A DNA stretch of 64,000 nucleotides from contig NZ_CP012808.1 of the NCBI RefSeq assembly GCF_001307195.1, positions 744,001 through 808,000 on the forward strand, in the 5' to 3' direction. Positions 46,908 to 57,628 of the stretch are shown here, piece after piece. The DNA is from Acinetobacter equi (GTDB lineage: Bacteria; Pseudomonadota; Gammaproteobacteria; Pseudomonadales; Moraxellaceae). The notes beneath the pieces were generated by a model. The model made no database searches and was not told where the DNA came from. It saw nothing but the letters and a program-made list of their open reading frames with translations. Positions within the stretch are counted from its first letter, which is position 1. Each line of letters starts with the position of its first letter. Position numbers and translations under genes: made by a program.

Positions 46908-47564
46908 TTACTTTTTCTCTAAAATTTTTGCTGGGTTCCCAACAACAGTTACACCTGCTGGAACACTTTTGGTCACGACAGCACCCATACCAACAATAGC
47001 ACCTTTCCCAATGACTAAAGGCTTGTCTGGTGTACCTTGTTTAATGACAGCACCAGTACCAATATAAGCATGGTCTTCAATATGAACATTGCCATTACAT
47101 TTTACACCTGGTGCAAATGTAACAAAATCACCAATCACACAATCATGCTCAACATAACTATACAAATTAGCATGAAAACATTGACCAATTTTAATATTAG
47201 ATGTAATGCTCACAAATGGGCTTAATGCAGCACCTGCACCAATCTCAACATTATCCATCAACATAATGTTATCAGCCTGAATAGACCATAATTCAATCTG
47301 ATCTTGTATTAATTGATGAGCTAATTTTTCTCGAATTTGACTATTAGCAATCGCAATTAATACAAACTTTTTATCTGCCACTTGCTGCTTAAAAGTCATG
47401 TAACTCATTGCACGATGACCATTCACTTCATGAATAATTTCTAGTGAATCATCAATAAATACAATTTCAGATACATCGTTTTGACGTGCTAATTGTTGAC
47501 GAGCAATAGGCATCAAACTCCGTCCACAACCTGAAGCACCATAAACTGCATAAAGCTTAGTCAT
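46908..47564 (-). CDS. qhbB: Sugar O/N-acyltransferase (PglD-like) for QuiNAc4N
   Basis: The 218-residue protein has the PglD architecture: a small N-terminal Rossmann-like domain (YGASGCGRSLMPIA) and a left-handed beta-helix of hexapeptide repeats (IGAGAALSPFVSI, VEHDCVIGDFV) with the catalytic His in that region and a C-terminal VVGNPAKIL. It acylates the 4-amino group of the trideoxy sugar. Whether the acyl group is acetyl or 3-hydroxybutyryl cannot be read from the sequence. It overlaps itrB by eight bases. Confidence 0.9.
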   Translation of the reverse strand: MTKLYAVYGASGCGRSLMPIARQQLARQNDVSEIVFIDDSLEIIHEVNGHRAMSYMTFKQQVADKKFVLIAIANSQIREKLAHQLIQDQIELWSIQADNIMLMDNVEIGAGAALSPFVSITSNIKIGQCFHANLYSYVEHDCVIGDFVTFAPGVKCNGNVHIEDHAYIGTGAVIKQGTPDKPLVIGKGAIVGMGAVVTKSVPAGVTVVGNPAKILEKK

Positions 47565-48165
47565 TTTTTTGTTCCGATGTCCCAGTAAACTTGGTCATTG
47601 TTGCCTCGCCTTCAGCACTAATATCATCTTTCGCGATGACTTTTTTGACCGTTTTTAACATGATCTTAAAATCCAACCATAGCGAGCGATTTTCTACATA
47701 CCAAGTATCAAGTTTAAACTTTTCTTCCCAACTAATTGCATTACGCCCATTTACTTGTGCATAGCCTGTCATTCCTGGGCGAACATCATGTCGTTTCGCT
47801 TGTTCTTTATTATATAAAGGCAAATACTCTGTAAGTAATGGACGTGGTCCAACAATACTCATATCGCCTTTAATCACATTCCATAACTCAGGCATTTCAT
47901 CTAAGCTTGTTGAGCGTAACATTTTTCCAAATGCTGTTAAGCGTTCACTATCAGGTAAAGGATTCCCTTCAGCATCAACTGCATCTTTCATGGTTCTAAA
48001 CTTGATCATCTCAAATGGTTGACCATTTAAACCAGGACGAACTTGACGAAATAAAACAGGAGAACCTAAATTCTTTTTTACTTTATAAGCAACAAAAGCA
48101 TATAAAGGTGATAAAACAACTAAAGCTGTGGAAGCAATAACAATATCTAAAAGACGCTTCATCAT
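47557..48165 (-). CDS. itrB: Initiating sugar-phosphate transferase ItrB
   Basis: The 202-residue protein is a short (PglC-type) bacterial sugar transferase: one N-terminal membrane hairpin, then FRQVRPGLNGQPF, MIKFRTM, RSTSLDEMPELWNV and SIVGPRPLL. It places the first sugar phosphate on undecaprenyl phosphate at the inner face of the inner membrane and so defines the first sugar of the K unit, here most likely QuiNAc4N-acyl made by the three genes after it. It overlaps the preceding glycosyltransferase by four bases. Confidence 0.95.
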   Translation of the reverse strand: MMKRLLDIVIASTALVVLSPLYAFVAYKVKKNLGSPVLFRQVRPGLNGQPFEMIKFRTMKDAVDAEGNPLPDSERLTAFGKMLRSTSLDEMPELWNVIKGDMSIVGPRPLLTEYLPLYNKEQAKRHDVRPGMTGYAQVNGRNAISWEEKFKLDTWYVENRSLWLDFKIMLKTVKKVIAKDDISAEGEATMTKFTGTSEQKND

Positions 48166-49304
48166 GACAACATTCCCATTTCAGACATCATATGTTCATT
48201 TACACGATGTACATCGTATTTATCTAAAGCGATCTCTCTAGAACGTTGTCCCATATATTCAATCAATTGTGAATCTTCAATAAAATAAGACATCGCTTGT
48301 ACTAATTCTTCAACCGATTTCACCGCAACCAAATAACCATTATTACCATTGATTACTGTTTCACGACAGCCGGGAGCATCTGTCGTAATAATGGCACGTC
48401 CCATGGCCATTGCCTCTAAAACTGTACGAGGTGTACCTTCACGATACGACGGCAAAACATAAACTGAGCTTGCAGCAATTGCTGGACGAACATCACTGAG
48501 TTTTCCCCAATAAATTACTGTTTCATCTATAATCCATTGATCTAGCTCTTGCTGTGAAATTGCTGATGGATTTTCATCAATCCATCCCACCAAATGGAAC
48601 TCAACTTCAGGATGCTGATCTTTAATCATTCGTGCAGCTTGAGCATATTCACGGACACCTTTATCTCCCAATAAACGGGCAATCAATAAAAATGAAGCTT
48701 TCACTTGTCCTTGCTCATTAACAGGTAAGTCAATCACATTAAAATCTTGAATATTTACCCCTGAACCATTTACCACCACTGTTGGTTTATGCTGATGAAG
48801 TAAATTCATTTGATGGAACAGTTTTAAATCATCAGGATTTTGAAAGAATACTTTATCTGCATGTTTCAATGCTTGAGCATACAAACCATGTACCAGTTTT
48901 TGGAACATGCTGCGCTGACCACTTTCGACATTTTGAAAGGCGTAGCCTAACCCAGTAATTAAAGCGAAACGATGTGGAACTCGTGCAAGCCATGCCGCTA
49001 AAGTTCCATAAATAACAGGTTTAATGGTATAAGATAAAACATAATCAGGACGAATTTTTCGGATTAAATGAAACATTGCCATTAATGTTTTTAAATCATT
49101 AATTGGATTTGTACCTGTACGTTGCATCGGAATATCATGTATGTAATAGCCCAATTTTTGCAGCTGACAAAGTTCTTCAGGAAACTCTTCTAAAGAAGGT
49201 GCTATCACATGAATTTCAAAACCACGTGCATGAATCGCTTCTAATAACTTTCCACGAAAATTCAAAACAGAAGGTAGATAACTACTAATCATTAAAAATT
49301 TCAT
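48162..49304 (-). CDS. GT4 glycosyltransferase of the K locus
   Basis: The 380-residue protein is a GT-B enzyme of the WbpX/PglA-like GT4 group: ISSYLPSVLNFRGKLLEA at the N-terminus, a PYR-like linker with LLIARLLGDKGVREYA and the nucleotide-binding SYREGTPRTVLEAMAMGRAII block with the EX7E pattern. Since it is adjacent to itrB it probably adds the second sugar to the lipid-linked QuiNAc4N-acyl. The ATG overlaps the previous stop as ATGA. Confidence 0.9.
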   Translation of the reverse strand: MKFLMISSYLPSVLNFRGKLLEAIHARGFEIHVIAPSLEEFPEELCQLQKLGYYIHDIPMQRTGTNPINDLKTLMAMFHLIRKIRPDYVLSYTIKPVIYGTLAAWLARVPHRFALITGLGYAFQNVESGQRSMFQKLVHGLYAQALKHADKVFFQNPDDLKLFHQMNLLHQHKPTVVVNGSGVNIQDFNVIDLPVNEQGQVKASFLLIARLLGDKGVREYAQAARMIKDQHPEVEFHLVGWIDENPSAISQQELDQWIIDETVIYWGKLSDVRPAIAASSVYVLPSYREGTPRTVLEAMAMGRAIITTDAPGCRETVINGNNGYLVAVKSVEELVQAMSYFIEDSQLIEYMGQRSREIALDKYDVHRVNEHMMSEMGMLS

Positions 49305-50395
49305 TTATCTACTCTCCACACGTCAATATATTGCTGACTAATATGCTGAATACCAAAATTAAGTTCTACACGTGATCGAGTTGCTTGCTTTAATTGTAAT
49401 TTAGCTGACGGAGATAAATGTACGTAATCTAAAATAGCTTGAGCTAAGGCATTTGCATCACGAGATGGAACAATTGAACCTAAATCTTGAACAATATATC
49501 TAGCATCACCAACATCAGTACTAATACAAGGTAATCCCGAAGCCATTGCTTCAACTAGTACATTTGGAAAGCCTTCAGTAATTGATGTCAGTAAAAAAGC
49601 ATCAACAGATTGATAAAATTTAGGCATATCAGAAACTTGATCAAGTAATTGCACTTGCTTTTCATCAAGTTGATATTGTTCAAAATAGCCTTTAATTTCA
49701 GGAGTTTCTAAATTCGCACCATGACCTGCTATTTTAAAAATAATCGGCTGATCTTTTAAATAATTAATCGTTTCAAATAAATAAGGATAACCTTTTGCAG
49801 TATGATATCGCCCTGCAAAACCAATCACACAAGGTTCATATAAATCAGGATTTATCTGAAATCTTTCAAGTGATACACCATTTGCAATAACACATGAATT
49901 TTCATTTTTTAATCCAAACTTTTCATGTTGCTCTAAAGATGAATGAGCGCAATAAATAATTCCAGTTGGATATTTAGATAAAATCTTACTAAAAACTAAA
50001 CCTAGTTTTGTGCTAATCGACTCTTCTTTAGGAGAAGACAATGAATGATGAATTCCCCAAAATACTTTGGGCTTCTTTTTAATACCAAGCAGGCTTAAAC
50101 TTGTCATCACATTTGCATGATACATCCAACATTGAATAGCAAAAGGTTGATATTGCTTTAATAATTTTTTTAATTTCCCAACAACTGAAAAACTATTTAT
50201 TCCATTCCAATTTAATGCCGTATAAGAAACACATAAATCTAAAGTATCTGCATAAATATCTGAAGTTTTCATTAATGAAATAATCACATGATTATATTCA
50301 TTTTGTGTTTGCTTAATTAAACGAGACAGCATCATTTCTGCCCCACCAACACCTGAAAAATTAGTAATTACATGAACTATTGTTTCTTTTTTCAA
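49301..50395 (-). CDS. GT4 glycosyltransferase of the K locus
   Basis: The 364-residue protein has the GT4 hallmarks: N-terminal SGVGGAEMMLSRL, the middle VIGFAGRYHTAKGY and the donor-binding SITEGFPNVLVEAMASGLPCI. It begins with a TTG at 50393-50395 that overlaps the upstream stop (TTGA), so translation depends on coupling. It adds one sugar of the K repeat in the cytoplasm. Donor and linkage are unknown. Confidence 0.9.
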   Translation of the reverse strand: MKKETIVHVITNFSGVGGAEMMLSRLIKQTQNEYNHVIISLMKTSDIYADTLDLCVSYTALNWNGINSFSVVGKLKKLLKQYQPFAIQCWMYHANVMTSLSLLGIKKKPKVFWGIHHSLSSPKEESISTKLGLVFSKILSKYPTGIIYCAHSSLEQHEKFGLKNENSCVIANGVSLERFQINPDLYEPCVIGFAGRYHTAKGYPYLFETINYLKDQPIIFKIAGHGANLETPEIKGYFEQYQLDEKQVQLLDQVSDMPKFYQSVDAFLLTSITEGFPNVLVEAMASGLPCISTDVGDARYIVQDLGSIVPSRDANALAQAILDYVHLSPSAKLQLKQATRSRVELNFGIQHISQQYIDVWRVDK

Positions 50396-51510
50396 GATGG
50401 ATTCTCCATCATGCTTAAATATTGTTGTAATACATTTTCTTTTTTAAATTGGTGACAATGTTCAGTAAATTCTTCATTTGTATAAGAAACATAATCCTTA
50501 AACAATGCCTGTTCAATTGCTTGGCTCATAGCATTAATATCATTACATTCCACTAATAAACCAAATTTAGAATGTTCTAAAATTTCCATTGGCCCGCTTG
50601 GACAGTTTGTACTTACAACTTTAATTTTTGATGCAAGTGCTTGAATTAAAACACCTGGCAATCCTTCCCAATTTGAACTAAGTACAAATAAATCTGCATA
50701 CTTAAAATAAGCATATGGGTTTGAATCAAAACCAGGTAAATCAATAACTTCAGATAAATTTAAATCTTTAATCAATTTTTCAAGTGATTGACGTAATTCG
50801 CCCTCACCTAAAATAATTAATCGAATAGAAGGATGTAGTATATAAACTTGTGCAAATGAGCGAATTAAAAACTCAAAATTTTTCGCTTCGGTAAGTCGCC
50901 CAACAGCCATGATGACTTGCTGATTATCTTGAAAAAAGTGATGTGTTACAGGTGCTTTTAATTTCTCTAAATAAGCATCATCAATCACTGGATTATAAAT
51001 TGTTCTTAAATTAGCTTTTCTATAATTATAGTATTCACAAAAATCTTCTCGCACACCATGAGAAACACAAACGATTTGATCTGCAGCAGGATATGTTAAA
51101 TTTACCAAAATTTTTAAAATAAAATTAGCTAAACCTTTACTTTTAATATTTTTCGAAGGTGTAGAAACTTCTCTAAAAATTAACTTCGTTTTAACATTTG
51201 CTAATTTTTTGGCAATACCACAAATAATATTTGTATGAGTTTGTGTTGCCACGGCACAATCATAATTTTTTTCTTGAAGTAATTTTTTAAGTGGGAAAAG
51301 TGCATTCACAACTCTGCCACAATTTAAATCAATCAAATGAATTTTTGAATTTATTTCAGGACGTAATTTTCCTTTTTCACCTTGAGTATTACATACAACT
51401 AAATCAATTTTTAAGCCTTGTTCTACAAAGCTATTTGCAAGTTGAATAACTGTACGCTCTGCTCCACCTCCACCGAGAGTAGGTAAAAAGAACATGACTT
51501 TATTTAACAT
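50392..51510 (-). CDS. GT4 glycosyltransferase of the K locus
   Basis: The 372-residue protein begins with FFLPTLGGGGAERTV, the typical GT4 start, and has VMAVGRLTEAKNFEFLI and the donor-site block SNWEGLPGVLIQALASKIKVV followed by NCPSGP, seen in GalNAc- and Gal-transferring members such as PglJ/PglH. It is likely one of the three transferases that build the K unit after ItrB. It is 24 bases downstream of the acetyltransferase at 51535. Confidence 0.9.
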   Translation of the reverse strand: MLNKVMFFLPTLGGGGAERTVIQLANSFVEQGLKIDLVVCNTQGEKGKLRPEINSKIHLIDLNCGRVVNALFPLKKLLQEKNYDCAVATQTHTNIICGIAKKLANVKTKLIFREVSTPSKNIKSKGLANFILKILVNLTYPAADQIVCVSHGVREDFCEYYNYRKANLRTIYNPVIDDAYLEKLKAPVTHHFFQDNQQVIMAVGRLTEAKNFEFLIRSFAQVYILHPSIRLIILGEGELRQSLEKLIKDLNLSEVIDLPGFDSNPYAYFKYADLFVLSSNWEGLPGVLIQALASKIKVVSTNCPSGPMEILEHSKFGLLVECNDINAMSQAIEQALFKDYVSYTNEEFTEHCHQFKKENVLQQYLSMMENPS

Positions 51511-51534
51511 AAGATGACCTAAAGTTGGGAGAAA

Positions 51535-52074
51535 TTAACGAGATGATTTTTGATGCTGTAATTCAATGGCACGATATACCCGCGCATTATAATCTTGAAT
51601 ACCTTGTAGCTCTGTATCACTCACACATGTTGCTTTAATCTTTTTTTGATAGTCTACGAAACTTGAAACAACTTTCGCAGGTACACCTATTGCAACACTA
51701 TTATCTGGAATATCTTTCGTAACAACTGAACCGGCACCAATCACAACATGTGAACCAATTTTTACACCTGGCATAATAATACTATTCACACCAATGAAAA
51801 CATGAGACCCAACTTCAATTGCAGCAAATCGTTGATAACGCTTACCAACAGTATCCTTAATCAAACAAGTACTACCATCATGAGTAATAAACTTCACTCC
51901 AGAGGTAACGGTCACATGATCTCCAATTGAAATAAGAAATGGTTCAGATCCCCAGCTTTTAATGTAAATACGACAATTTTCACCAATTCTTACTCCTTTT
52001 TTTCGAGCATAATTGACTGAACCATGTAAATAAAATGAATAAATATCAAATATCTTATTAAATAAAATCTTCAT
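51535..52074 (-). CDS. Hexapeptide-repeat acyltransferase of the K locus
   Basis: The 179-residue protein is built of left-handed beta-helix hexapeptides (ISIGDHVTVTSG, VEVGSHVFIGVNSIIMPGVKIGSHVVIGAGSVV) with HDG in the active region, the pattern of WbbJ/NodL-like O-acetyltransferases. It probably acetylates a hydroxyl of a K-unit sugar, before or after assembly. It lies between wzy and the glycosyltransferases with small gaps. Confidence 0.85.
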   Translation of the reverse strand: MKILFNKIFDIYSFYLHGSVNYARKKGVRIGENCRIYIKSWGSEPFLISIGDHVTVTSGVKFITHDGSTCLIKDTVGKRYQRFAAIEVGSHVFIGVNSIIMPGVKIGSHVVIGAGSVVTKDIPDNSVAIGVPAKVVSSFVDYQKKIKATCVSDTELQGIQDYNARVYRAIELQHQKSSR

Positions 52075-52091
52075 TTTTTTCTCCTAAAGTA

Positions 52092-53141
52092 TCAATTATG
52101 ATTTTTTCTCAATATCTCTATTATAAAAAATAAGACTGGAATATAAATAAAAGGAAGAAGAATCGATGCCTGTCTAAATCCAACACCTACCTCTGTACTA
52201 TAAATAATAATATATAAAAGAGACATCATCACTATAGGTAGTGATGGAGAAATTATAGTAAACTTTTTATATATTAATAAAATCAAGTTAAAGATCATTA
52301 ATACTAAACAAATAATAAATGAAATCTTAAACCATAACCTTAAATATTCAGGCAAATTAATATCAATTGTAAAAGGTAAAGGAGAAAACATAAATGAAAG
52401 TGCTTCTGTCATCACATTTAAAACATTAAAATCATCAACTCTACCTAAACTTTTAGAAACAAAACCAAAAGAAACTAAATCAACACCATACAACAAAACA
52501 CAAGATATTAAAAAATATATGAATAATTTAGATAGCCCATCAATTTTAATTTGATCAACAAAAATATAAAATAATATACACAACATCATATTTATTCTAT
52601 AAAATGATAATAAAATTAAAATTAAAAAAAGACGAAAAAAATTATTTTTCTTATAAAAAAATAACGCCATAGATAATAAACAAAAAATTGAAATATCTCT
52701 CATCAATGAAAAAGAAAGATATAGAAATACTGGATAAACTAAAATTAATAATGCAGTATATTTTACATATTCTATTTTTATAAAATCATACTCTAAGTAC
52801 ATATACCTAGAAAAATAAAAAGCACCTATACAATATATTAATAATTGATAAACCATCCAAAAAAACATTGAATCATTAAAAAAATAACGTATAAATGCCA
52901 AAACAAAGTAGTGTAAAAAATGTACACTTTGTGAATAATTATAATAATTTTCTAAAGTATAAAGAAAACCGTATTGCTTTAAATCTATTAACAATAAATC
53001 TGTTGCATTTAAATACCTTATTTCATCATATGCTGTAACAATATTTTCATAAACTGTACTAGATTCAAAAAATATAAATGACCATGCAACATATAATATA
53101 AACATCAAAAAAATTAAAAACTTATTTTTATCAATATTCAT
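52092..53141 (-). CDS. wzy: Wzy, K-unit polymerase (predicted)
   Basis: About 349 residues from the ATG at 53141 (the frame opens earlier at a TTG, 53159, inside the previous gene). It is very hydrophobic with roughly ten membrane segments, a large periplasmic loop rich in aromatic residues (NYYNYSQSVHFLHY region), and no other motif. Wzy proteins are poorly conserved, so this call rests on topology and on being the only such protein in a locus that has wzx and wzc. It links K units by block transfer on the periplasmic face. Its codon use is very AT-rich compared with the neighbours, common for wzy. Confidence 0.8.
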   Translation of the reverse strand: MNIDKNKFLIFLMFILYVAWSFIFFESSTVYENIVTAYDEIRYLNATDLLLIDLKQYGFLYTLENYYNYSQSVHFLHYFVLAFIRYFFNDSMFFWMVYQLLIYCIGAFYFSRYMYLEYDFIKIEYVKYTALLILVYPVFLYLSFSLMRDISIFCLLSMALFFYKKNNFFRLFLILILLSFYRINMMLCILFYIFVDQIKIDGLSKLFIYFLISCVLLYGVDLVSFGFVSKSLGRVDDFNVLNVMTEALSFMFSPLPFTIDINLPEYLRLWFKISFIICLVLMIFNLILLIYKKFTIISPSLPIVMMSLLYIIIYSTEVGVGFRQASILLPFIYIPVLFFIIEILRKNHN

Positions 53142-53152
53142 AAAAAAGTGCT

Positions 53153-53755
53153 CTAACAATTAAATTTATTAATTTTTTTAGCAGGTATTCCAACATAAAC
53201 ACCTTTTTCATTAATATTTTTAGTAATTAAAGATGCTGCACCTAAAATAGTATCATCACAAATTGAAACACCATCTAGAACAGTTACACGAGCCCCAAAC
53301 CAAATATTACTGCCTATTGATATTCCTTTTTTAGTAATTGCATCTTTAATTAAAATACTTGGATCATCAAATTTATGGTTACTTGCTATGATAATTGTCT
53401 GTGTACCAATACGCGTATTATTTCCTATCGTTAATCCACCACAACCATTTAAAAATGATTTAGAATTAATACTAACATCTTTCCCTATCTCAATTTTTCC
53501 ACCATAACACTTGATATAACAATTTTCTCCAATAAAACTATTATCACCTATGAATAATTCAGCGCCATTTTCTACAATTAATGAAACATAATCACCAATA
53601 TAGACATTTTTACCAATATTTACTTTTCCTGAAATTTCTAGTCTAGTGTTCTGACCAAAATATTTAAATCTTGTTTTAAATGCAAAGTTATAAATTAACT
53701 TACGATATGTAGCTGTCACACGATTAATTAATTTAAGTGCGCGGAAAAAAATCAT
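53153..53755 (-). CDS. Hexapeptide-repeat acyltransferase beside wzy
   Basis: About 200 residues from the ATG at 53755, which overlaps the wzx stop as ATGA and has GGAG upstream; an ATG five codons earlier is less likely. Residues 55-190 are hexapeptide repeats (VNIGKNVYIGDYVSL, ISIGSNIWFGARVTVLDGV) with ASNHKF, the active-site His region of the maltose/galactoside-type O-acetyltransferases. It probably acetylates one K-unit residue. It is the second such enzyme within 2 kb and is not closely similar to the one at 51535, so two different positions may be modified. Confidence 0.85.
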   Translation of the reverse strand: MIFFRALKLINRVTATYRKLIYNFAFKTRFKYFGQNTRLEISGKVNIGKNVYIGDYVSLIVENGAELFIGDNSFIGENCYIKCYGGKIEIGKDVSINSKSFLNGCGGLTIGNNTRIGTQTIIIASNHKFDDPSILIKDAITKKGISIGSNIWFGARVTVLDGVSICDDTILGAASLITKNINEKGVYVGIPAKKINKFNC

Positions 53756-54927
53756 TTTTGACTTCTCCATACCATATATAAGATGGAAAAATTATAGAAA
53801 ATAAGAGAAATAGGGATAGCTAATAACATATAGATTTTATGATCAATATATTGATAAGCTAAAATAAATAATAAAATTTTTACAATAAGTTCTATAATTT
53901 GTAAATTAAATAAAATAGAACTCTTTCGTTTTGCAATTAAAAATGCAGAACTCGGAGGATTACAAAATATTGCCCAGTAACCTAAAGCTAAAATTTTAAA
54001 ATATAATGAAATTCCAATCCATTCTTGTCCAAAAATAAATAAATATAAGGACTCAGGAACAATAAAAAATAAAGCAAAAAATGGTAATGATACCAAACTT
54101 AAAATTACACTACTTTTAAATGCTTCATATGCTGAATCTTGATTTTTAAACTTACGTATAAAAAATTGCCGTATTGTTTGTGACATTAAATTTATAGGTA
54201 CACGTAATGTTCGCTCAACAATTGAATAGAAACCAACAGCTTGATAACCAATAAAATGTGAAACAATATAGTATGGTAAATTATGTGAAAAACTATTTAG
54301 TAGCGCATGTGGTGTATTAGAAAATATAAAATCTTTATAATTTTTAACACCATACCAACTAAACTGATATAAATGTTGTTTTAATATATAAATTAAAAGA
54401 ATAAATATTAAAAATAATGAGCTAATTGAGTAACTTACAACCAAAGTTACACTCATCATTAAAGGCAAAATAAGTTGTATTAAAACAACAACTAAGCTTC
54501 TTAAAATATTTAAACCCGCACAAAAAAATTCAGCTTCATGTGAAAATTTATAATTATATAATCCTTGAATTAAAGTATTAAAAAAAATTCCTGCACAGAT
54601 TGCTAAAACCATTTGAGCATCGAAAAAGAAACTTAAAATGCTAGCAAAAATAATACAAAAAATTAAAGAAAAAACAGAGCTTTCAAACATCAAACCTTTT
54701 TGATGTTTATCGTCTGCAACTAATAATGCTTGATCCAAACGTAAATTTGCAATTGTAGAGAGAACACTCACAACTGCTAAAACAACACCGTATTCACCGA
54801 AATCTTGAACAGAATATAGTCGCGTTAAAAAAGGAAGTGCGATAAATGTAATTATCGCACCAACTAAAAGACTGGAACTAATTAATCCAATCGATTTATA
54901 TTTTTCCGCAAGCTTCCGTATGCTCAT
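53752..54927 (-). CDS. wzx: Wzx, K-unit flippase
   Basis: The 391-residue protein has about twelve membrane segments and the polysaccharide-synthase (MOP superfamily) start, with [28 protein letters not shown]. It flips the undecaprenyl-linked repeat unit to the periplasm, where Wzy polymerises it. It overlaps gne2 by four bases and the acetyltransferase by four, keeping the operon tightly coupled. Substrate specificity cannot be read from the sequence. Confidence 0.92.
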   Translation of the reverse strand: MSIRKLAEKYKSIGLISSSLLVGAIITFIALPFLTRLYSVQDFGEYGVVLAVVSVLSTIANLRLDQALLVADDKHQKGLMFESSVFSLIFCIIFASILSFFFDAQMVLAICAGIFFNTLIQGLYNYKFSHEAEFFCAGLNILRSLVVVLIQLILPLMMSVTLVVSYSISSLFLIFILLIYILKQHLYQFSWYGVKNYKDFIFSNTPHALLNSFSHNLPYYIVSHFIGYQAVGFYSIVERTLRVPINLMSQTIRQFFIRKFKNQDSAYEAFKSSVILSLVSLPFFALFFIVPESLYLFIFGQEWIGISLYFKILALGYWAIFCNPPSSAFLIAKRKSSILFNLQIIELIVKILLFILAYQYIDHKIYMLLAIPISLIFYNFSILYMVWRSQK

Positions 54928-55949
54928 GTCAAGTTTTTAACATACCACTGCATTGCTAATTCAATACCAGCATCAATACGATATTGAGGTGCATAACCTA
55001 ATAGAGTTTGGATTTTTCCAATACTTGCTTGAGAGTGACGGACATCACCAGCTCTAAATTCACGATAAATTACCTTTTTAGGATAATTTACATCATTTTT
55101 TGCTAATGCTGTTTGAATTGCATTGAATAAATCATTTAATGTCGTACGGTCACCTACGGCAACATTATAAACTTGATTTTTTGCATCTTCATTTACAGTC
55201 GTTGCAGCTAAAATATTGGCTTGAACAGTATTATCAATAAAACAGAAATCGCGACTAGTTTCACCATCACCATTAATAAAAACATCTTCGCCAGCAATCA
55301 TTGAGGCTGTCCATTTTGGAATAACAGCAGCATATGCGCCATTTGGATCTTGACGCTGTCCAAAAACATTAAAATAACGTAATCCTATAGATTTAAATCC
55401 ATAGCATCGTGCAAAAACATCAGCATATAATTCATTCACATACTTAGTAACTGCATAAGGAGAAAGTGGATTACCAATATTTTCTTCGAGTTTAGGTAAT
55501 GCAGGATGATCCCCATATGTTGAACTACTTGCAGCATAAGTAAAGCTTTTTACATGAGCATCACGTGCTGCTGTCAACATATTTAAAAAACCACTGATAT
55601 TTGTTTCATTTGTCGTAATTGGATCAGCTATTGAACGTGGTACTGAACCTAAAGCAGCTTGATGTAAAACATAGTCCACACCAGTACATGATTTTGTACA
55701 ATCATCAAATTTACGTATATCCCCTTCATGGAAAATAAAATTTTCCCATTGCTGAGGTGAAACTAAGGCTTTAACTTCATCTAAGTTATGTTGATGACCT
55801 GTTGCAAAATTATCTAAACCAATTACTTTTTGATCTAGCTTTAATAAAGTTTCAAGTAAATTTGAGCCAATAAAACCTGCTACACCTGTAATTAACCATG
55901 TTTTAGGAGCTTGTTTTAGCTGCCCATAAACCACTTCATATTGGTTCAT
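54924..55949 (-). CDS. gne2: UDP-GlcNAc(A) 4-epimerase, TviC/WbpP type
   Basis: The 341-residue protein has the extended-SDR pattern with [13 protein letters not shown], the [11 protein letters not shown] catalytic block and [11 protein letters not shown] with Tyr and Lys, and the [30 protein letters not shown] regions characteristic of TviC/WbpP enzymes. These interconvert UDP-GlcNAc/UDP-GalNAc and their uronic acids. Next to gna it most likely yields UDP-GalNAcA for the K unit. It is 28 bases after gna. Confidence 0.92.
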   Translation of the reverse strand: MNQYEVVYGQLKQAPKTWLITGVAGFIGSNLLETLLKLDQKVIGLDNFATGHQHNLDEVKALVSPQQWENFIFHEGDIRKFDDCTKSCTGVDYVLHQAALGSVPRSIADPITTNETNISGFLNMLTAARDAHVKSFTYAASSSTYGDHPALPKLEENIGNPLSPYAVTKYVNELYADVFARCYGFKSIGLRYFNVFGQRQDPNGAYAAVIPKWTASMIAGEDVFINGDGETSRDFCFIDNTVQANILAATTVNEDAKNQVYNVAVGDRTTLNDLFNAIQTALAKNDVNYPKKVIYREFRAGDVRHSQASIGKIQTLLGYAPQYRIDAGIELAMQWYVKNLT

Positions 55950-55977
55950 TTTTTTATTCCTAAGCTCTATATTTTAA

Positions 55978-57255
55978 TTACAAACGAATATCAGATTCAG
56001 TCTGATCCAACACATACTTTAAATCATATAAAACATGGTTTTCTTTGCCTAAAGCACGAATTTTTTCCGCACCTAGCGCTACAAACTGTTCATGTGCTAC
56101 AGCCAAAATAACTGCATCGTATAAACCACTTTCTAAATTATCAGTCATACGAATGCCATATTCATGCTCAGCTTCATTTGCATCAACCCAAGGATCATAA
56201 ATATCAACATCAATATGATATTCCTGAAGCTCTTTAACAATATCAATAATTTTAGTATTACGAATATCTGGACAATTTTCTTTGAAACTTAAACCTAAAA
56301 CGAGAACTTTAGCACCTTCAACTTGAATACGTTTTTTCACCATACTTTTTACAAGTTGTGTGACTACATAAGCACCCATTGCATCATTTAAACGCCGACC
56401 CGCCAAAATAATTTCAGGATGATAACCTATCGCTTGTGCTTTATACGTTAAATAATATGGATCTACACCAATACAATGCCCACCCACTAAACCTGGACGG
56501 AACGGTAAGAAATTCCACTTCGTTCCCGCAGCTTTTAATACCGCTTCAGTATCAATTCCCATTTTATTGAAAATTAAAGCAAGCTCATTGATTAATGCAA
56601 TATTGACATCACGCTGTGTGTTTTCAATTACTTTCGCTGCTTCAGCGACTTTAATACTTTCTGCTTTATGCGTACCAGCTTCAATAATTAGGTTATAAAC
56701 TTGATCGATATATTCAGCAATTTCAGGCGTAGATCCTGAAGTAATTTTTAAAATATTATTTACTCGGTGTAATTTATCACCAGGATTAATACGTTCTGGA
56801 CTATAACCTGCATAAAAATCTTGGTTAAACTTTAAACCTGATACATTTTCTAAAACAGGAATACAAACTTCTTCTGTTGCACCTGGATAAACTGTAGATT
56901 CATAAACAACAATATCACCTTGATTAAGTACTTGCCCAATAGTTTGAGATGCCTTAACCAAAGGAGTTAAATCAGGTTGTTTAAATTCATCGATAGGTGT
57001 TGGAACTGTAACAATAAAAAAGTTACATCCCTTTAATTCTTCTAAATTTGAGCTATAACTAAGTTGAGTTGCTTGAGCTAACTCTTCAGGAGATACTTCC
57101 AATGTATGATCTTGGCCAGATTTTAGTTCATCAATACGTTTTTGATGAATATCAAAGCCAACAACTGGCACTTTTTTACCAAACTCCACGGCCAAAGGTA
57201 GACCAACATATCCCAATCCAATAATTGCGATTCTTAGTTCAGAGAGTTGTGACAT
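55978..57255 (-). CDS. gna: UDP-N-acetylglucosamine 6-dehydrogenase, TviB/WbpO type
   Basis: The 425-residue protein has all parts of the family: [32 protein letters not shown] and the catalytic cysteine block [15 protein letters not shown]. It oxidises UDP-HexNAc to the uronic acid. It is the first gene of the long minus-strand K-locus operon and is divergent from wza, which is the standard Acinetobacter layout. Together with gne2 it predicts a HexNAcA residue, probably GalNAcA, in the capsule. Confidence 0.95.
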   Translation of the reverse strand: MSQLSELRIAIIGLGYVGLPLAVEFGKKVPVVGFDIHQKRIDELKSGQDHTLEVSPEELAQATQLSYSSNLEELKGCNFFIVTVPTPIDEFKQPDLTPLVKASQTIGQVLNQGDIVVYESTVYPGATEEVCIPVLENVSGLKFNQDFYAGYSPERINPGDKLHRVNNILKITSGSTPEIAEYIDQVYNLIIEAGTHKAESIKVAEAAKVIENTQRDVNIALINELALIFNKMGIDTEAVLKAAGTKWNFLPFRPGLVGGHCIGVDPYYLTYKAQAIGYHPEIILAGRRLNDAMGAYVVTQLVKSMVKKRIQVEGAKVLVLGLSFKENCPDIRNTKIIDIVKELQEYHIDVDIYDPWVDANEAEHEYGIRMTDNLESGLYDAVILAVAHEQFVALGAEKIRALGKENHVLYDLKYVLDQTESDIRL

Positions 57256-57628
57256 TGCAGAGCCTTATAATTTAGGATTTAACCTTATAAAAACGGGTAT
57301 ATTCTAACAGAAAATACTTTCTATTTCTGTTTTCCTATTTTGAATTTGACATAGATTAATACATTTATAATTCTACTTTTCATAAACTATTTTCTATGTA
57401 TTCAGCGAATTCATATTCTATGAATTTAGTATTTGCACCTCATTTTAATTATTTATTTTAAAATCAAGCACAAATACTTAAGTTTTATTTTTTTTAAATA
57501 AAACACTCACTTTTGTAATATTATGTGATAAATTTAACAAAATTCAAGAGATTTTTCTTTTATTTATTAGGAAAAATTAATAATTTATACTTTTTAAACA
57601 AATAAAAGTTATTTGCAAATGACATAAA
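57256..57628. promoter_or_regulatory. Divergent promoter region between gna and wza
   Basis: The 373 AT-rich bases must drive both capsule operons. On the minus strand an extended -10, TGTTAGAAT (57301-57309), lies about 45 bases before gna; its -35 is poor. On the + strand TTGACA at 57346-57351 followed by TATAAT at 57366-57371 looks like a promoter, but the spacing of 14 is short. No ops/JUMPstart element is seen. The wza leader may therefore be over 200 bases long. Confidence 0.45.
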
